Shown here in pieces: positions 1 to 6,559 of a stretch of DNA of 16,238 bases. The notes under the pieces were generated by a model. That model had not been told where the DNA came from and made no database searches. It worked only from the letters and a program-made list of their open reading frames with translations. This DNA is from Mycoplasmatota bacterium (GTDB lineage Bacteria > Bacillota_I > Bacilli_A > Izemoplasmatales > Hujiaoplasmataceae), in assembly GCA_023132365.1 (NCBI GenBank), contig JAGLYJ010000021.1:1-16238 (forward strand). Direction: 5' to 3'. Numbering within the stretch: the first letter of the stretch is position 1; every line of letters starts with the position of its first letter. A program made the position numbers and the translations under genes.

Positions 1-552
1 TCTATCAACCACTGGACCGCCCGGGTAAGATAACCCCAACACTCTAGCGATTTTGTCATATGCTTCACCAACAGCGTCATCCTGGGTTTCTCCTAATTTT
101 TCAAATGAAAAATGTTCTTTCATAAGAATTAATTCAGTATGTCCTCCTGAAACGACTAAAGCTATTAATGGGAATTTCATATCCTCTTGAATATGGCTAG
201 CATAAATATGACCGCTAATGTGATGCACTCCAATAATTGGTATGCCATAATTTAAGCTTACTACTTTGGCGGCATTCACCCCAATTAGCAATGACCCAAT
301 TAGTCCTGGTCCCTTTGTTACAGCTATTAAATCAATATCTGTATATTCAATCTTGGCATCCTTAATTGCTCGCTCAAAAACGTGTGTAATTCCTTTAATA
401 TGCTCTCTAGAAGCTATTTCTGGAACAACACCACCATATTCTTTATGTATATTTATCTGAGATAATACAACATTAGATAAAACCTTTTTTCCATCCAAAG
501 TTACACTAACGCTTGTTTCATCACAACTTGTTTCTACTCCTAAGACATACAT
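1..552 (-). CDS. tsaD: tRNA N6-threonylcarbamoyladenosine (t6A) transferase TsaD, N-terminal part (runs off the left edge)
   Basis: TsaD transfers the threonylcarbamoyl group from threonylcarbamoyl-AMP to A37 of ANN-decoding tRNAs in the cytoplasm, working with TsaB and TsaE, whose genes lie just upstream. The visible 184 residues start MYVLGVETSCDETSV, the classic Kae1/Gcp N-terminus. They contain the metal-binding HxxxH (H111 and H115 in GVHHISGHIYA), the GPGLIGSL loop near 81-88 and VSGGHTE at 134-140. The reading frame is still open at base 1, so roughly the last 45% of a usual 330-340 residue protein lies outside. The ATG at 552 follows the TAA of rimI with no gap, so translation is probably coupled; GGAAGTG at the end of rimI is a plausible ribosome binding site. 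The identification is secure. Confidence 0.97.
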   Translation of the reverse strand, partial: MYVLGVETSCDETSVSVTLDGKKVLSNVVLSQINIHKEYGGVVPEIASREHIKGITHVFERAIKDAKIEYTDIDLIAVTKGPGLIGSLLIGVNAAKVVSLNYGIPIIGVHHISGHIYASHIQEDMKFPLIALVVSGGHTELILMKEHFSFEKLGETQDDAVGEAYDKIARVLGLSYPGGPVVDR

Positions 553-1008
553 TTAATCACTTCCAATTCTTAAATACATTAGTAATGCATTTTCTCCATC
601 GGGATAATAGTTATTTCTATTTACAATGGCTTTAAATCCATACGATTGATATAAATTTATTGCGATCTGATTTAATTTACGAACTTCTAATGTAACTTCT
701 TTAATTTTTATAGACTCAAAGTATCCAATTATAAAATCCATGAATTTATGACCAAATTTCTTACCTTGGAAATCTTTTACAATATATAAATTATTTATCT
801 GTGCCTTGTCTTCGTCTATCCATAAACTTACCTGACCAATAAAATGTTTTTCTTCTTTGGTTTCCATAACAAAGTACTTCATTAAATCGCTATTCTCAAT
901 ATGTTTCTTTATTAAATCATCACCCAAAGTTTCGCCCAACATAATTAAGTCATATTTCGTTATTTTAGGTACGTCAGATATTCTCATATTTCTTATAATA
1001 ACGTCCAT
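553..1008 (-). CDS. rimI: Ribosomal protein S18 alanine N-acetyltransferase RimI (GNAT family)
   Basis: This GNAT acetyltransferase is expected to acetylate the N-terminal alanine of ribosomal protein S18. It has 151 residues, the usual RimI size. The C-terminal half is typical: LEVRKLNQIAINLYQSYGF at 107-125 followed by RNNYYPDGENALLM at 131-144, matching the family pattern LEVRxSNxxAxxLYxxxGF...R.xYY.dgedAlxM. The acetyl-CoA P-loop (normally Q/RxxGxG/A) reads QGKKFG at 81-86, so the first glycine is replaced by lysine, a mild oddity. The gene sits between tsaB and tsaD, the standard position of rimI in Firmicutes, with 3 bases to tsaB and 0 to tsaD. The neighbourhood and C-terminal motif make RimI more likely than a generic GNAT enzyme. 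Confidence 0.88.
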   Translation of the reverse strand: MDVIIRNMRISDVPKITKYDLIMLGETLGDDLIKKHIENSDLMKYFVMETKEEKHFIGQVSLWIDEDKAQINNLYIVKDFQGKKFGHKFMDFIIGYFESIKIKEVTLEVRKLNQIAINLYQSYGFKAIVNRNNYYPDGENALLMYLRIGSD

Positions 1009-1011
1009 GAT

Positions 1012-1608
1012 TCACCCCTTATTTCTTTCGGCCTCTGTTATGCGCAAATAATTAGGTTTTAAATTATGAATATTATCTACTTCTTCAAATAAATCAGAAT
1101 TTAATATTTTTATAACATCAGGCTTTCCTTCGGAAATAAAAACAAAATTGTGTTTCTGTCTATAGTCTTCTATGTTTTTTAAACAATCTTCTTCTATTCT
1201 CTCTAAAGATTTCTCTTTATTATTAAAAACTGACATAAAAGCATTCCCTCTTCTTGCATCAACAAATGGCACAACCATTTTTTCGCTTGAAGCGGATGCT
1301 ATAAGGGCTAACGATGAAATAGTTCTAACTCTGATTTTATTAAGGTAGCCTATCATTTTGGCCACTGTAACACCAATTCTTACTCCGGTATAACTACCTG
1401 GACCAATGCCGATTATTATTTCATTCAAATCTCTTAATGTCAATTTTTCTTTCTGCAACATTTCATCCAATAAAGGTATAATTGTCACAGAATGATTGTT
1501 AATTCCTTGCTGATAAATATAACTTTTCTCAACACCATCTATAACCAAACTTAAAAATATATACTTAGTTGCTGTATCTATAACTAATATCTTTGACAAT
1601 TTTCTCAT
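1012..1608 (-). CDS. tsaB: t6A biosynthesis protein TsaB (inactive Kae1-like partner of TsaD)
   Basis: TsaB is the ASKHA-fold partner that dimerises with TsaD and is needed for threonylcarbamoyl transfer. The sequence shows KILVIDTATKYIFLSL at the start, the family hallmark GPGSYTGVRIG (residues 69-79 from the chosen start), VDARRGNAF at 116-124 and LKPNYLRITEAE near the C-terminus. At 198 residues it is slightly shorter than the usual 220-230. The longest frame begins at 1623. I prefer the ATG at 1608 because GAGAAGG lies five bases before it, whereas the 1623 ATG has no close ribosome binding site. A TTG at 1599, ten bases after GAAGG, is a third option. The start overlaps the end of tsaE by 44 bases in another frame, implying translational coupling. 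Confidence 0.94.
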   Translation of the reverse strand: MRKLSKILVIDTATKYIFLSLVIDGVEKSYIYQQGINNHSVTIIPLLDEMLQKEKLTLRDLNEIIIGIGPGSYTGVRIGVTVAKMIGYLNKIRVRTISSLALIASASSEKMVVPFVDARRGNAFMSVFNNKEKSLERIEEDCLKNIEDYRQKHNFVFISEGKPDVIKILNSDLFEEVDNIHNLKPNYLRITEAERNKG

Positions 1609-2026
1609 ACCTTCCTTCTCCATTTATTGTAATAACTCTTTCTCCAGAGTTATTTACATTAATGGCTATTTTTAATAGCTCTTTTGGTAACATATTTAAT
1701 ATATACTGATACCATTCTATAACGCTAACGCCCTCACCATATATATAGTCATCCAACTCATAATCATATCCGATATTCTCTAATCGATATACATCCATAT
1801 GATAAAGGTCTAAGTTGCTATTATAGATTTTAAGTATTGTAAAAGTAGGCGAATTTATAATATCCAAAATCCCCATATTTTTAGCTAAATATTTTGTAAA
1901 TGTAGTTTTGCCTGATCCTAAATCTCCAGTTAATCCCAATATGAAACCCGGAAACAAATTGCCAGAAATGATCTTTGCCAATTTCTCTGTATCTTGCAAA
2001 GATTTAATAAATATAGTAACTTCCAC
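1565..2026 (-). CDS. tsaE: t6A biosynthesis ATPase TsaE
   Basis: TsaE is the P-loop ATPase of the bacterial t6A complex; it binds the TsaB-TsaD dimer and resets it between turnovers. Seen here: Walker A LTGDLGSGKTTF (GDLGSGKTT at residues 34-42 from the chosen start), SPTFTILKIY at 59-68, LYHMDVYRLE with the conserved HxDxYRL, and VIEWYQYI around 102-109. Length is 153 residues, normal for the family. The longest frame opens with TTG at 2038. I place the start at the GTG at 2026 because GGAGA lies about six bases before it, while the TTG has no site. This is the first gene of the tsaE-tsaB-rimI-tsaD operon, with a promoter at 2061-2069. Confidence 0.95.
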   Translation of the reverse strand: MEVTIFIKSLQDTEKLAKIISGNLFPGFILGLTGDLGSGKTTFTKYLAKNMGILDIINSPTFTILKIYNSNLDLYHMDVYRLENIGYDYELDDYIYGEGVSVIEWYQYILNMLPKELLKIAINVNNSGERVITINGEGRYEKIVKDISYRYSN

Positions 2027-2060
2027 GTAGCTCTCCAATACTTAATTTTTTTATAGTAAA

Positions 2061-2069
2061 ATTATATCA
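2061..2069 (-). promoter_or_regulatory. Extended -10 promoter for the tsaE-tsaB-rimI-tsaD operon
   Basis: On the minus strand this reads TGATATAAT, a perfect TATAAT with the extended TG dinucleotide. It lies about 35 bases before the GTG start of tsaE. No good -35 box is present at 16-18 bases; the best is a poor TTCTAT at 19 bases. No other strong candidate lies between tsaE and the divergent lipid kinase on this strand. Confidence 0.65.
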
Positions 2070-2148
2070 CATATTTATTAAAAGGATAGAATTTTTAGTC
2101 AGATTATATAATCCTCAGTAAAAATATATAAATCTACATAATATTATA
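2070..2148. other. AT-rich divergent intergenic region (core)
   Basis: This lies between the two outward-facing promoters of the tsaE operon and the lipid kinase gene. It is almost entirely A/T with short TA-rich palindromes around 2137-2170. No stable GC-containing hairpin, riboswitch-like fold or small frame with a ribosome binding site is visible. Confidence 0.5.
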
Positions 2149-2157
2149 TGTTATAAT
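2149..2157 (+). promoter_or_regulatory. Extended -10 promoter for the lipid kinase gene
   Basis: TGTTATAAT is a perfect -10 hexamer (2152-2157) with the extended TG. It sits 47 bases before the ATG at 2205. The -35 region is AT-rich without a recognisable hexamer. The surrounding bases are nearly pure A/T, so chance TATAAT matches are possible, but the TG and the distance support it. Confidence 0.55.
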
Positions 2158-2204
2158 ATATTATAAATATATACAAATTTTATAGATTAATAGGGGTAAT
2201 AGTT

Positions 2205-3092
2205 ATGTTTTTGATTGTTCATAATCCACTTTCAAATAATAGAAGATCAAAGATTTCGACAAACAGAATGGTTAAGTTTTTTAGAAGAAATTCTATTCCA
2301 TTTATGCTGAGATCTACGCTTAAAATTGAAAATTTATATGTATATTTGGATAACAATCCACGAATAACAGATATCTTATATTTGGGCGGAGATGGATCAA
2401 TAAACTATTTAATAAATAATGTAGATGTTTCTAAAATTAAACAAAATATCTACTTAGCAAAATCTGGTTCAGGAAATGATTTTTTAAGAAGTTTAAATAG
2501 AATTCATAAAGGAAATATAACAATAGGTGAAGCCAAAACCAATGTAGGTAATATCAAATTTATCAACGGAATCGGAATTGGTATAGATTCTCTAATCTGT
2601 CATTATGTCGATAGCGATGCTAATAAAAGTAAATTATCTTATTTCTTACATTTTTTTAGATCGATTATTAAATATAGAAGAAGAGATTTTGATGTAATCG
2701 TTGATGGAGAAACACATCATTTCGCTAAAGGTTACTCTGTCTTTGTTCAAAACGGAAAATTTTTTGGAGGCGGTATGATGGGCGCTCCATTTGGAGATAT
2801 AACAAGCGATGATTTTGATGTTTACGTTCTCCATAATTTAAACAATTTTGGTATTCAACTTCTATTTATTACAGTTTATCTAGGTTGGCATCGTTTCTTT
2901 AAGAAAAGAGTTTCTTTCTTTAAAGGTAAAGAAATACAAATCAAAGTCAAGGAACCATACTACTTTCAAACTGACGGAGAAGTTTCTGAAGGTGTAAATG
3001 AGATTTTTATTAAAAAGGCTATTTCAAAAGAATTTACTGCCTTTAAGAAAAAAGATTTTAAATCAAATGTCGCAAAAAAATTCCACTCATAA
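2205..3092 (+). CDS. Diacylglycerol kinase-like lipid kinase (DAGK catalytic domain, YegS/DgkB/BmrU family)
   Basis: A soluble lipid kinase of the DAGK_cat superfamily, expected to phosphorylate diacylglycerol or a related lipid at the membrane face. Of 295 residues, the N-terminal lobe holds the nucleotide-binding motif GGDGSINYLINN (61-72) and SGSGNDFLRSL (87-97), equivalent to GGDGT...N and GTGNDFAR. The C-terminal lobe holds FFGGGMMGAPFGD (186-198), DDFDV (202-206) and TDGE (257-260). In Firmicutes, DgkB recycles diacylglycerol released by lipoteichoic acid synthesis; whether this one does so is inference, and YegS-type specificity cannot be excluded. AGGGG lies eight bases before the ATG. 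It is the only complete plus-strand gene here, divergent from tsaE and convergent with pgi. The last three codons and the stop form the left arm of a terminator hairpin. Confidence 0.9.
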   Translation: MFLIVHNPLSNNRRSKISTNRMVKFFRRNSIPFMLRSTLKIENLYVYLDNNPRITDILYLGGDGSINYLINNVDVSKIKQNIYLAKSGSGNDFLRSLNRIHKGNITIGEAKTNVGNIKFINGIGIGIDSLICHYVDSDANKSKLSYFLHFFRSIIKYRRRDFDVIVDGETHHFAKGYSVFVQNGKFFGGGMMGAPFGDITSDDFDVYVLHNLNNFGIQLLFITVYLGWHRFFKKRVSFFKGKEIQIKVKEPYYFQTDGEVSEGVNEIFIKKAISKEFTAFKKKDFKSNVAKKFHS

Positions 3093-3109
3093 CAATGAGT
3101 GGATTTTTT
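3074..3109. terminator. Bidirectional rho-independent terminator between the lipid kinase and pgi
   Basis: A perfect 8-bp stem, CCACTCAT (3083-3090) and ATGAGTGG (3095-3102), closes a 4-base loop AACA. A T run (3104-3109) follows on the plus strand. A run of seven A (3074-3080) precedes it and serves as the T run for minus-strand transcription from pgi. The TAA of the lipid kinase spans the stem-loop junction. Confidence 0.9.
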
Positions 3110-3110
3110 A

Positions 3111-4442
3111 TTATAATTTTTCTTCTAGTTCTTTTTTTAGTTCTTCGTAACCTGGCTTGCCTAATAAAGCAAACATATTCTTTTTATACGCCTCTACTCC
3201 TGGTTGATTAAATGGATTCACTCCAAGTAAGTATCCAGACACACCGCATGCTAATTCAAAGAAATATACTAAATATCCAAAGCTAAATGCATTTATTTCC
3301 GGAATATTTATAAGTAAATTAGGAACCCCTCCATCTTTATGAGCTAATAATGTACCTTTTAAAGCTTGTTTATTAACATAGTCCAATGTTTTACCAGATA
3401 AATAATTTAAACCATCTAAATTTAAATCATCTGCTTCTATCATGATTTCTTTATTTGGTTTTTCTATATTTAATACCGTTTCAAATAATATTCTTTCTCC
3501 ATCTTGAATATATTGGCCAAGAGAATGTAAATCAGTACTAAACGAACCACTTGCTGGAAATATGCCTAAGTGGTTCTTTCCTTCTGATTCTCCGAATAGT
3601 TGTTTCCACCACTCGGCGAAGTAATTTAATTTTTGTTCATAATTAACTAACATTTCTATTGCTTTATTATTTCTATAAAGTAGATTTCTTATAGCAACGT
3701 ACATATGAACATCATTCTTATAGATATTGTTGCTTGTATAGGCTGATTTTGCGGCTCTAGCGCCTCTTAACATGGATTTGATGTTAACCCCCGCAGCAGC
3801 TATTGGCAACAAACCTACGGGTGTAAAAACAGAGTACCTACCACCAATGTCATCTGGTACGATGAATGTTTCATAACCTTTTTTATCTGCAAGTTTCCTT
3901 AATGCACCTTTTGCTTTATCTGTTGTTGCATATATTCTATTTTTAGATTCTTCTACTCCATATTTGTTTTCTAATAGTTTTTTCAAAACTCTAAAAGCTA
4001 TTGCTGGTTCTGTGGTTGTTCCTGATTTAGATATTACATTGATTGAAAAATCTCTTTTATTTAAATATTCAACCAGTTCATTTAGGTATGTAGATGACAT
4101 GTTGTGCCCCGCAAACAAAACTTCAATATTTCTTCTCTTAGGATAATAAGGCAATAAATATTCTAAAGCAGCTTTTGTTCCTAAATATGATCCACCTATA
4201 CCAATAACAACTAATACTTGGGATTGTTTTCTTATTCTTCTAGATGCAAGTATAATTCTATCAAACTCATCTCTATCAAAGTCTTTTGGCAAATTAATCC
4301 AGCCTAAAAAATCTTTACCTGGACCATTCATTTCATTCAACATTTTCCTTGCTTTTGTTACTTCTGATTGTATTTTTTTAAGCTCCGCATCTTTAACAAA
4401 TGGAAGTGCATAACTATAATCTAAATTTAAATATTTTTCCAT
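3111..4442 (-). CDS. pgi: Glucose-6-phosphate isomerase
   Basis: Pgi interconverts glucose 6-phosphate and fructose 6-phosphate in glycolysis. The 443-residue protein is the short Firmicute type. Motifs (numbering from the chosen start): IGIGGSYLGTKAALE with GGSYLG at 83-88, ISKSGTTTEP at 137-146, GGRYSVFTPVGLLP at 200-213, the catalytic-glutamate segment GESEGKN near 284-290, H306 in DLHSLGQYIQDG, and GVNPFNQPGVEAYKKN with the catalytic lysine near 420. The longest frame starts 12 bases earlier at 4454. The ATG at 4442 is preferred because GGAGG lies five bases before it and falls inside the longer frame. The gene is monocistronic, with its own promoter at 4470-4498 and a shared terminator. 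Confidence 0.97.
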   Translation of the reverse strand: MEKYLNLDYSYALPFVKDAELKKIQSEVTKARKMLNEMNGPGKDFLGWINLPKDFDRDEFDRIILASRRIRKQSQVLVVIGIGGSYLGTKAALEYLLPYYPKRRNIEVLFAGHNMSSTYLNELVEYLNKRDFSINVISKSGTTTEPAIAFRVLKKLLENKYGVEESKNRIYATTDKAKGALRKLADKKGYETFIVPDDIGGRYSVFTPVGLLPIAAAGVNIKSMLRGARAAKSAYTSNNIYKNDVHMYVAIRNLLYRNNKAIEMLVNYEQKLNYFAEWWKQLFGESEGKNHLGIFPASGSFSTDLHSLGQYIQDGERILFETVLNIEKPNKEIMIEADDLNLDGLNYLSGKTLDYVNKQALKGTLLAHKDGGVPNLLINIPEINAFSFGYLVYFFELACGVSGYLLGVNPFNQPGVEAYKKNMFALLGKPGYEELKKELEEKL

Positions 4443-4469
4443 ATTATCCTCCATAACTCTTACTAATAA

Positions 4470-4498
4470 ATTATATCATAAATGTTCTTCATTATAAA
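4470..4498 (-). promoter_or_regulatory. Promoter of pgi
   Basis: On the minus strand, TTTATA (4493-4498) is followed by a 17-base spacer and TATAAT (4470-4475), preceded by TGA to give an extended -10. The -35 overlaps the T tract of the upstream S1-gene terminator, so terminator and promoter are packed back to back. The -10 lies 28 bases before the chosen ATG. Confidence 0.75.
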
Positions 4499-4522
4499 AA
4501 AAAAAAACGATAATAATTATCG
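4496..4522 (-). terminator. Rho-independent terminator of the S1-domain gene
   Basis: On the minus strand a perfect 6-bp stem CGATAA/TTATCG with a 3-base loop (4508-4522) is followed by 12 consecutive T (A run 4496-4507 on the plus strand). The TAA stop of the gene forms part of the first arm. Confidence 0.85.
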
Positions 4523-4846
4523 CTTTTCAAAATAGTCCTTCACCCATTTGTCTAATGCATTAGACAAAGGTTGAAACCCATAAATCAAATTTACGGTTTC
4601 TCTTTTCTTTCGTTCGCCCTTGTTTTCTGATTTATAACTCAAAGATAATTTTTTTTCTTCTGAAACACTCATAACCTTTAGAGTAACAATATCTCCAACA
4701 GTAAGATAGTCATCTATACTCCTAACAAACCTGTCGCTTATTTCAGATATATGAATCAATCCATCCACTGATCCATCGACTTTTGCAAAAGCCCCATATG
4801 GTTTAATACTAGTAATCCGACCTTTGACGATGTCTCCTTTTTTCAT
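4517..4846 (-). CDS. yugI: S1 RNA-binding domain protein, YugI/CvfD (general stress protein 13) type
   Basis: A small ribosome- or RNA-associated protein. From the chosen start, residues 1-70 form one S1 domain: KGDIVKGRITSIKPYGAFAK, DGLIHISEIS near 28-37, VGDIVTLKVMSV near 50-61, then KKLSLSYK. A short basic linker precedes YGFQPLSNALDKWVKDYFEKR. That tail resembles the GF..L...L..W motif of B. subtilis YugI and Listeria CvfD, which separates it from ribosomal protein S1 or Pnp fragments. The protein is 109 residues. The longest frame begins with GTG at 4855, but GAGGGG lies about eight bases before the ATG at 4846, which is taken as the start. The gene has its own promoter and terminator. 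Its role as a cold- or stress-related post-transcriptional factor is inferred from homologues. Confidence 0.82.
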   Translation of the reverse strand: MKKGDIVKGRITSIKPYGAFAKVDGSVDGLIHISEISDRFVRSIDDYLTVGDIVTLKVMSVSEEKKLSLSYKSENKGERKKRETVNLIYGFQPLSNALDKWVKDYFEKR

Positions 4847-4875
4847 AATAAACACCCCTCAAAGAAATTAAATAT

Positions 4876-4904
4876 ATTATATCACTTCTCTATTAATATA
4901 TAAA
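4876..4904 (-). promoter_or_regulatory. Promoter of the S1-domain gene
   Basis: The minus strand reads TTTATA (4899-4904), a 17-base spacer, then TATAAT (4876-4881) with TGA directly before it. It has the same architecture as the pgi promoter: identical hexamers, identical spacer length and an extended TG. The -10 lies 30 bases before the ATG at 4846. Confidence 0.75.
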
Positions 4905-4921
4905 GGCAACAATCATAAGTC

Positions 4922-4946
4922 AAAAAAAAAAGAGCTAGGCTCTTTT
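4922..4946 (-). terminator. Rho-independent terminator of the yutD-nifU-yutG operon
   Basis: A perfect 8-bp stem AAAAGAGC/GCTCTTTT (4928-4935 with 4939-4946) closes a 3-base loop. On the minus strand a further run of T follows (A run from 4922 on the plus strand). Two bases of the yutG stop codon (4945-4947) lie in the stem. Confidence 0.88.
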
Positions 4947-5442
4947 AATTATCTTCTGCGTTATGGGCAACGCTGCTAGCTGCAGCCGCGGCGATAGCTC
5001 CAATAATATCATCCATAAAAGTATGACACTTATTAGTTTCTTTACCCATTTTATCTAATTCACCAATAATACCTGGTTTGGTTTTATCTACGTATCCAAA
5101 ATTAGTTAACCCAATTGAGCCATACACATTGCAAATTGATAAAACTAATATTTCATCTATCCCATATAACGGATTATCTGTACTAATTAATGATTGTAAT
5201 GGTTCAGAAAGCATATTTCGCTCTGCTAAAACATCTAACTCAATTCCAGTTAAAATCGCATTTTGAACTTCTCTTTTACCTAAAACTCTTAAGATTGCCT
5301 CTAAGCAAACTTCTTTAGTTAAATCAGGTACATATTTTATTTGCAAATCATAAACAATTTCAACTATATCTTTTAAAGATACGCCTCTATCTTTTAACAA
5401 ATTAATGCAAATATCTCTCATATCACTCGTTACTTTATTCAT
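4945..5442 (-). CDS. yutG: Phosphatidylglycerophosphatase A-like protein, YutG type
   Basis: Members of the PgpA family dephosphorylate phosphatidylglycerophosphate to phosphatidylglycerol; B. subtilis YutG is the closest recognised type. The 165 residues carry LYGIDEILVLSICNVYGSIG (92-111), LTNFGYVDKTKPGI (112-125) and the acidic motif CHTFMDDIIGAIAAAAAS (139-156), where DD precedes the small-residue helix as in PgpA. The N-terminal 60 residues form a helical region (RDICINLLKDRGVSLKDIVE) typical of YutG. AAGGGG lies five bases before the ATG. It is the third gene after yutD and the NifU-like gene, ten bases downstream of the latter; B. subtilis has yutD, yutG and yutI in one neighbourhood too. 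Substrate is inferred from the family. Confidence 0.85.
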   Translation of the reverse strand: MNKVTSDMRDICINLLKDRGVSLKDIVEIVYDLQIKYVPDLTKEVCLEAILRVLGKREVQNAILTGIELDVLAERNMLSEPLQSLISTDNPLYGIDEILVLSICNVYGSIGLTNFGYVDKTKPGIIGELDKMGKETNKCHTFMDDIIGAIAAAAASSVAHNAEDN

Positions 5443-5451
5443 AAAATCCCC

Positions 5452-5688
5452 TTACCAAACATGTTCTACTCCAATTACGCCTGGTACTCTTTCTAATAAT
5501 GTATCTTCTACTAATTCGGATAACGTATCTTCAAAACCTGCACAACCAACACATGCGCCTTTCATTTTTACAAATACAATTCCGTCTTCAAACTTAACAA
5601 ATTCTATATCTCCACCATCACGATTAATGTATGGTCTAATTAAATCAATAACTTCATTGATTTCAACGATTATTTCTTCATATGTCAT
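5452..5688 (-). CDS. yutI: NifU-like Fe-S cluster scaffold/carrier (NifU C-terminal domain, YutI type)
   Basis: A small carrier of Fe-S clusters to target proteins. The whole 78-residue protein is one NifU C-terminal domain: an N-terminal helix EINEVIDLIRPYINRDGGDI, then MKGACVGCAGFEDTL with the cluster-binding CxxC at C46 and C49, then LLERVPGVIGVEHVW. It lacks the A-type domain found in longer Nfu proteins. The ATG at 5688 has AAGGA about nine bases upstream, inside the tail of yutD, which stops 14 bases before this gene. In the fusion-free Firmicute form it is monodomain, as here. Confidence 0.93.
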   Translation of the reverse strand: MTYEEIIVEINEVIDLIRPYINRDGGDIEFVKFEDGIVFVKMKGACVGCAGFEDTLSELVEDTLLERVPGVIGVEHVW

Positions 5689-5702
5689 AATAATATTTCC
5701 TT

Positions 5703-5975
5703 CTATTCTTTTCTGTTTAAATGTGGGTTAAAATTAGGGTTTTTTAAGATAAAATATGCACACCCAGGGGCACAAGACTCAACAATATAATCAGGTATTT
5801 GTTTATAGTTATCATTTGAGAACCCTTTAAGTCGTAAAAGACCAGCTGCATAGTCGCCAACAATAAAAGGATAGATACCTAAAACATCTAAATACCTTTT
5901 ATTAAAATCATCTAAAACAAAACCATCTCTGTTATTTTTTATTAACTCAAATTCACCATGCGTAGTCTCTAACAT
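5703..5975 (-). CDS. yutD: YutD family conserved protein
   Basis: A member of the YutD family of Firmicutes, whose biochemical function is not established. From the chosen start it has 90 residues. The family signature is clear: YPFIVGDYAAGLLRLKGF (35-52), equivalent to YD.IVGDWGYGQLRLKGF, and SCAPGCAYFILKN (67-79), equivalent to YCNFGCAYFVLKK, with two cysteines in CAPGC. Here the usual tryptophan-glycine of the first motif is YAA. The longest frame opens at 6017, but a strong AGGAGAG lies inside it, seven bases before the ATG at 5975, and the promoter at 5998-6025 also lies inside it. The gene leads the yutD-yutI-yutG operon. Confidence 0.85.
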   Translation of the reverse strand: MLETTHGEFELIKNNRDGFVLDDFNKRYLDVLGIYPFIVGDYAAGLLRLKGFSNDNYKQIPDYIVESCAPGCAYFILKNPNFNPHLNRKE

Positions 5976-5997
5976 ATTTATCTCTCCTAGCATTAAT

Positions 5998-6025
5998 ATT
6001 TTATCATAAATCAGCAATTACACAA
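5998..6025 (-). promoter_or_regulatory. Promoter of the yutD-yutI-yutG operon
   Basis: The minus strand has TTGTGT (6020-6025), a 16-base spacer and TAAAAT (5998-6003) preceded by TGA, so an extended -10 with one mismatch. The start site would fall about 15 bases before the yutD ATG at 5975. Confidence 0.6.
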
Positions 6026-6040
6026 GAAATATCACTCATT

Positions 6041-6068
6041 AAAAAAAATTGGACTATAATAGCCCAAT
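6041..6068 (-). terminator. Rho-independent terminator of the ispD-ispF operon
   Basis: On the minus strand ATTGGGCTA pairs with TAGTCCAAT across a 3-base loop (6048-6068). One pair is G-T, which only forms in RNA from the minus strand and so confirms the direction. A run of T follows (A run 6041-6048 on the plus strand). The first base of the ispF stop codon belongs to the stem. Confidence 0.85.
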
Positions 6069-6559
6069 TAATCTAATGTAAATTGTGTTGCTTCTAACAT
6101 TACAATAGCTTCACAAATAATAGCTTCTTCTTTGCCAACTATTCCTAATCCTTCAAAAGTTGTTGCTTTAATAGAAATAACCTTTTTATCACACGCTAAT
6201 ATTTTAGCAATTATTTTTCTCATTTCTTTTATATAAGGCTGTAACTTAGGTTTTTCTAAGGATACCATACAGTCAATGTTACAAACTTCAAATCCCTTTT
6301 TATAGACAAAATCAAACACTTCTTTTAGAATTAATGTTGAATCATATCCTTTATATTTAGGCTCTGTATCTGGAAAAAACTTACCTAAATCGCCTAATGC
6401 ACAAGCTCCTAAAATAGCTTCTGCAACAACATGCATCAAACAGTCTCCGTCAGAATAACCAACAGAGCCTTTATGATGATCAATATGAACACCGCCAAGA
6501 ATAAAGGGTTCTCCTTCTACTAGTGGGTGGACATCCTTTGAAAAACCAATCTTCATCAT
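6068..6559 (-). CDS. ispF: 2-C-methyl-D-erythritol 2,4-cyclodiphosphate synthase
   Basis: IspF cyclises CDP-ME 2-phosphate to MEcPP, the fifth step of the MEP isoprenoid pathway, as a zinc-dependent trimer. The 163 residues keep the metal ligands D9 and H11 (in KDVHPL) and H43 (in YSDGDCLMH). Also present are LGACALGDLGKFFPDTEP (50-67), KPKLQPYI (103-110) and the C-terminal KATTFEGLGIVGKEEAI, matching KATTTEGLGFTGRGEGI. The N-terminus IGFSKDVHPL differs from the usual IGxGYDVHR. Two ATG codons are adjacent; the first at 6559 has GGAGG seven bases before it and overlaps the ispD TGA by four bases (ATGA), so translation is coupled. It is the last gene of the four-gene operon. Confidence 0.96.
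   Translation of the reverse strand: MMKIGFSKDVHPLVEGEPFILGGVHIDHHKGSVGYSDGDCLMHVVAEAILGACALGDLGKFFPDTEPKYKGYDSTLILKEVFDFVYKKGFEVCNIDCMVSLEKPKLQPYIKEMRKIIAKILACDKKVISIKATTFEGLGIVGKEEAIICEAIVMLEATQFTLD

Noticed and set aside
266..460. Plus-strand frame of 64 codons inside tsaD
   Set aside because: It is antisense to well-conserved TsaD sequence, has no ribosome binding site and no recognisable domain.
2133..2175. Run of TA-rich short palindromes as a possible replication-origin unwinding element
   Set aside because: No DnaA-box-like repeats nearby and no origin-associated genes; the pattern fits an ordinary AT-rich divergent promoter region.
2646..2834. Minus-strand frame inside the lipid kinase gene
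   Set aside because: The overlapping plus-strand gene has clear catalytic motifs; this frame has none and no ribosome binding site.
5405..5731. Plus-strand frame of 108 codons across yutG, yutI and yutD
   Set aside because: It is antisense to three recognised genes, spans their junctions, is rich in Ser/Thr/Ile as expected of an antisense frame, and has no ribosome binding site.
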